From positions 11,600,990 to 11,664,989 of the forward strand of contig NC_060892.1 in the NCBI RefSeq assembly GCF_014805685.1: DNA of 64,000 bases. The letters run 5' to 3'. Each line of letters opens with the position of its first letter. Within the stretch, counting starts at the first letter, position 1. The translations under genes were made by a program, and so were the position numbers. This document shows positions 61,445-64,000 of the stretch, piece after piece. The DNA comes from Silurus meridionalis. Its lineage: Eukaryota; Chordata; Actinopteri; Siluriformes; Siluridae. The notes below the pieces were generated by a model, which saw only the letters and a program-made list of their open reading frames with translations, did no database searches and had not been told where the DNA came from.

Positions 61445-64000
61445 ATGGACCAAGAGGATCGCTCTCCTCTCAAACACTTTGTACTGGCCAAAAAGAAGAT
61501 CAGCGATGTTTTCAAGCTGCTGCTTAATTATGTTGAGGAAGGTTCACAGTTTGTTAAAGGTGAAATGAAATTAACAATTGTAAATTTTTTGTGCTAAAGA
61601 AAGAATTTTTGTTCGGTATGATCTAAATAATTTTTTTTATCTGTTTGTCTATTAGATACGTGTTATAATGAATCGTTAGAACACATTGCTAATAGAGATC
61701 AATTAGAGGAGATAGAGACGTACACCAGCAAACTAGCAGTTATAAAAGAGGTTTTGGCTCGCAGACATATGAAGGTGGCCTTTTTCGGAAGGTGAGTTTT
61801 ACGGTACTTCCTTCTGATAATAAAATGATTTGTTAACTTGTAACCTGAGGCTGGATTTCTATAAAGGATGTGAATAGATTTTCATAATATTTCTCCAGAA
61901 CAAGCAATGGGAAGAGCACTGTTATCAATGCCATGCTCCGTGACCGGGTGATGCCCAGCGGCATTGGTCACACAACAAACTGCTTTTTGAGCGTTGAAGG
62001 CACTGATGAAGATCGGGCTTATCTGAAGACTGAGGGATCAGAAGAAGAGAAGAGCATCAAGGTACGAACCCCCTTCACAAGATTTATTAACATTCTAACA
62101 ACCAAAGGTGACATTATGGAAATGCAAATATCAGTAGCAGGGTGTTGTAATGTGACCAGATTTGGAGTTACTGTTACCACCCTAAAGCTGATAAATATTT
62201 TTTATAGCATCCCGGCCTGCAATGTTTCTCCTGTATGCCACAGCAGCATGTACTTCTTATGTGCATAGCTACATTTACAAGTTGTAAAAATGGTTTGATG
62301 TTTGTTGTTTTGATTCTGTTATAACAGTTTTGTGTGCTTATTGGACGAGGAGCATTTAAACATCGTTGTGTGTATGTGTTTTTTTTGTAGACCGTCAATC
62401 AGTTGGCTCATGCACTGCACATGGATGAAAGTCTTGACGCAGGCTGTCTGGTTAAGGTCTTCTGGCCCAAAACGAAGTGTGCTCTTCTTAGGGATGACCT
62501 AGTACTCATGGACAGGTAGATATTTATGGCAAATTTTCTTTGTTAAATGTACATTGGTGTGGTTTTGTTAATAGATGTGGACCCTTTCATGAGTATCACA
62601 ATTAAGGTAAAGAATTAGTTCAGGGAAAAACAGTAGGGTGACATTGATCGTGTTTTGTATCCACAGTCCTGGGACTGATGTCACCACACAGTTGGACAGC
62701 TGGATCGACAAGTTCTGTCTGGACGCTGATGTGTTTGTGCTGGTGGCCAACTCAGAGTCCACACTAATGAACACGGTGAGAAGTTGCTGCAGCACATCTT
62801 CCTGACAGCATTTCACAATTTTGTTATTCATAGCCTAGTTAAATTCAAAAATAGTAATTCCAACAGTACGGGATTTAAAATTTTTTATACTATGTATTGT
62901 GAGTGACTTCTAATTGACAGTAAGTCATTTTACTGTCAAATGATCTGATGTGTGGAGTTGCAAGTTTGCCTAAGAGTGACTAGAGACCCAGAGTGGGGGA
63001 GTGGCACATTGTCGAGTGTTGTGATTGGTTGTATATTTGAGAGCAGTTGCTCATTCCCAGCTCTGTTTAGATCAGCTGAAGTATGAGAGGAATGCCGAGG
63101 CCTTTGAGGTCTTATATGAGCTTGCCTCAGAGCTGCAGCGTCGGCTTGTTTTTTTTGCAGCTGCAATATAATAACATTTAAACTGATTTAGGTTTAATCT
63201 TTTAAAAGCCTGTAATAAATATACTGTAATATACTCTGTATACATTTAATTTATACAGCACATGAATTTACCGAACATTCAGCAGCTTATAAAAACAGTT
63301 ACTGGTCAGAAAAATAATGTGATGTACCTATGGTAGGGAGACAACCAGAAGTTAAAATCACTAAAAATTATATTTGGTCAGATTTCTAACTAGGGGATCA
63401 ATTTTGTATGGGAAATGTGAGACGTTTTGTCGAGAAAACTTGAACAGATCAAAACAAACCCATGCCTAAACCACTTTAATGATGATACAGGGTAAAATGA
63501 TTAATGTATAATATCTAAGTAACTGTTTAATTTGCCTTTTATTGTTTAGTCATGGAACACTTTTGCTCAGATAACACAGGCTGCACAGGCAATCTTAGGG
63601 TTTTTTCTAAGCTGAGATGCTATTCCATGTTAACAAATTCCTTTGTGTTGCCTTCCTTAAAGGAGAAACACTTCTTCCACAAAGTAAATGAACGCCTTTC
63701 AAAGCCTAACATTTTCATCCTGAATAATCGCTGGGATGCTTCTGCCTCTGAACCTGAATACATGGAGGATGTAAGTGCCTTATAGTTTATCATCACAAAT
63801 TATATATACATATTAAATATTAAATGACTGATTTTATAATTTTTACAACTGTCTTTCACTTTAGGTGCGTAAGCAGCACATGGACCGGTGTGTGAACTTC
63901 CTGGTGGAGGAGCTCAAGGTGGTGGATCGCGAACAGGCTCACAATCACATCTTTTTTGTGTCTGCCAAGGAGGTGTTAAACTCCAGAATGCAGCGGGCGC
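61445..64000 (+). CDS. mfn1: mitofusin 1, 5' part (runs off the window)
   Basis: Dynamin-like GTPase of the mitochondrial outer membrane that tethers and fuses mitochondria. Seven coding exons are visible and keep frame: 61445-61559, 61656-61791, 61899-62061, 62391-62515, 62667-62775, 63663-63770 and 63865 to the window edge, giving the first 297 residues of about 740. The start codon lies 8 bases inside an exon beginning at 61437. GTPase motifs are complete: P-loop GRTSNGKS (83-90, Lys89), switch I Thr around 109-110, DSPG (179-182) and NRWD (238-241). The run [15 protein letters not shown] and [14 protein letters not shown] fit MFN1 rather than MFN2, as does the absence of the longer MFN2 N-terminus. 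The helical bundle, membrane segments and C-terminal coiled coil lie beyond the window. Teleost mfn1a or mfn1b is not resolved. Confidence 0.94.

Overview
This 64 kb window is vertebrate nuclear DNA, most likely from a teleost fish. The genes are split by GT-AG introns and encode vertebrate proteins. The DNA between them is AT-rich, with long (CA)n, (GA)n, (TA)n and (GATA)n microsatellites, and it carries interspersed repeats of fish type: Tc1-like, hAT-like, TA-flanked inverted-repeat elements, tRNA-derived SINE pieces and a LINE relic. The repeat families suggest an ostariophysan such as a catfish, but that is inference. No prokaryotic, viral or CRISPR-like system was seen.

Layout. 1-15252: no recognisable coding gene; probably intergenic and/or 5' non-coding/intronic sequence of mafg, with many microsatellites, a short inverted-repeat transposon at about 11734-12548 and an NF-E2/ARE-type motif at 3937. 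15253-21720 (+): mafg, two coding exons and an apparent 5.8 kb 3' UTR. 23380-34435 (+): ccp110, ten coding exons, with a decayed Tc1-like transposase and a MITE-like element in introns. 34436-36907: shared 3' flank where ccp110 and trappc10 converge. 36908-55684 (-): complete trappc10 with 23 coding exons that join in frame into about 1,266 aa, with a hAT-like and a TA-flanked element in introns. 55860-61318: repeat-rich spacer containing a LINE 3' relic. 61319-64000 (+): the 5' part of mfn1, running off the right edge inside the GTPase domain.

The four genes are not a pathway. mafg is a small Maf bZIP partner of CNC factors, ccp110 caps centrioles and controls ciliogenesis, trappc10 is a TRAPPII vesicle-tethering subunit, and mfn1 is a mitochondrial outer-membrane fusion GTPase. 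They look like ordinary neighbours, although their human counterparts lie on four different chromosomes. The points most worth a second look are a (TG)27 tract directly against the acceptor of in-frame-skippable trappc10 exon 22, a frame-constrained GC-AG intron in trappc10, a perfect 35-bp-stem hairpin inside the 11.7 kb transposon, and the NF-E2/ARE site upstream of mafg. I found no convincing new biological system.
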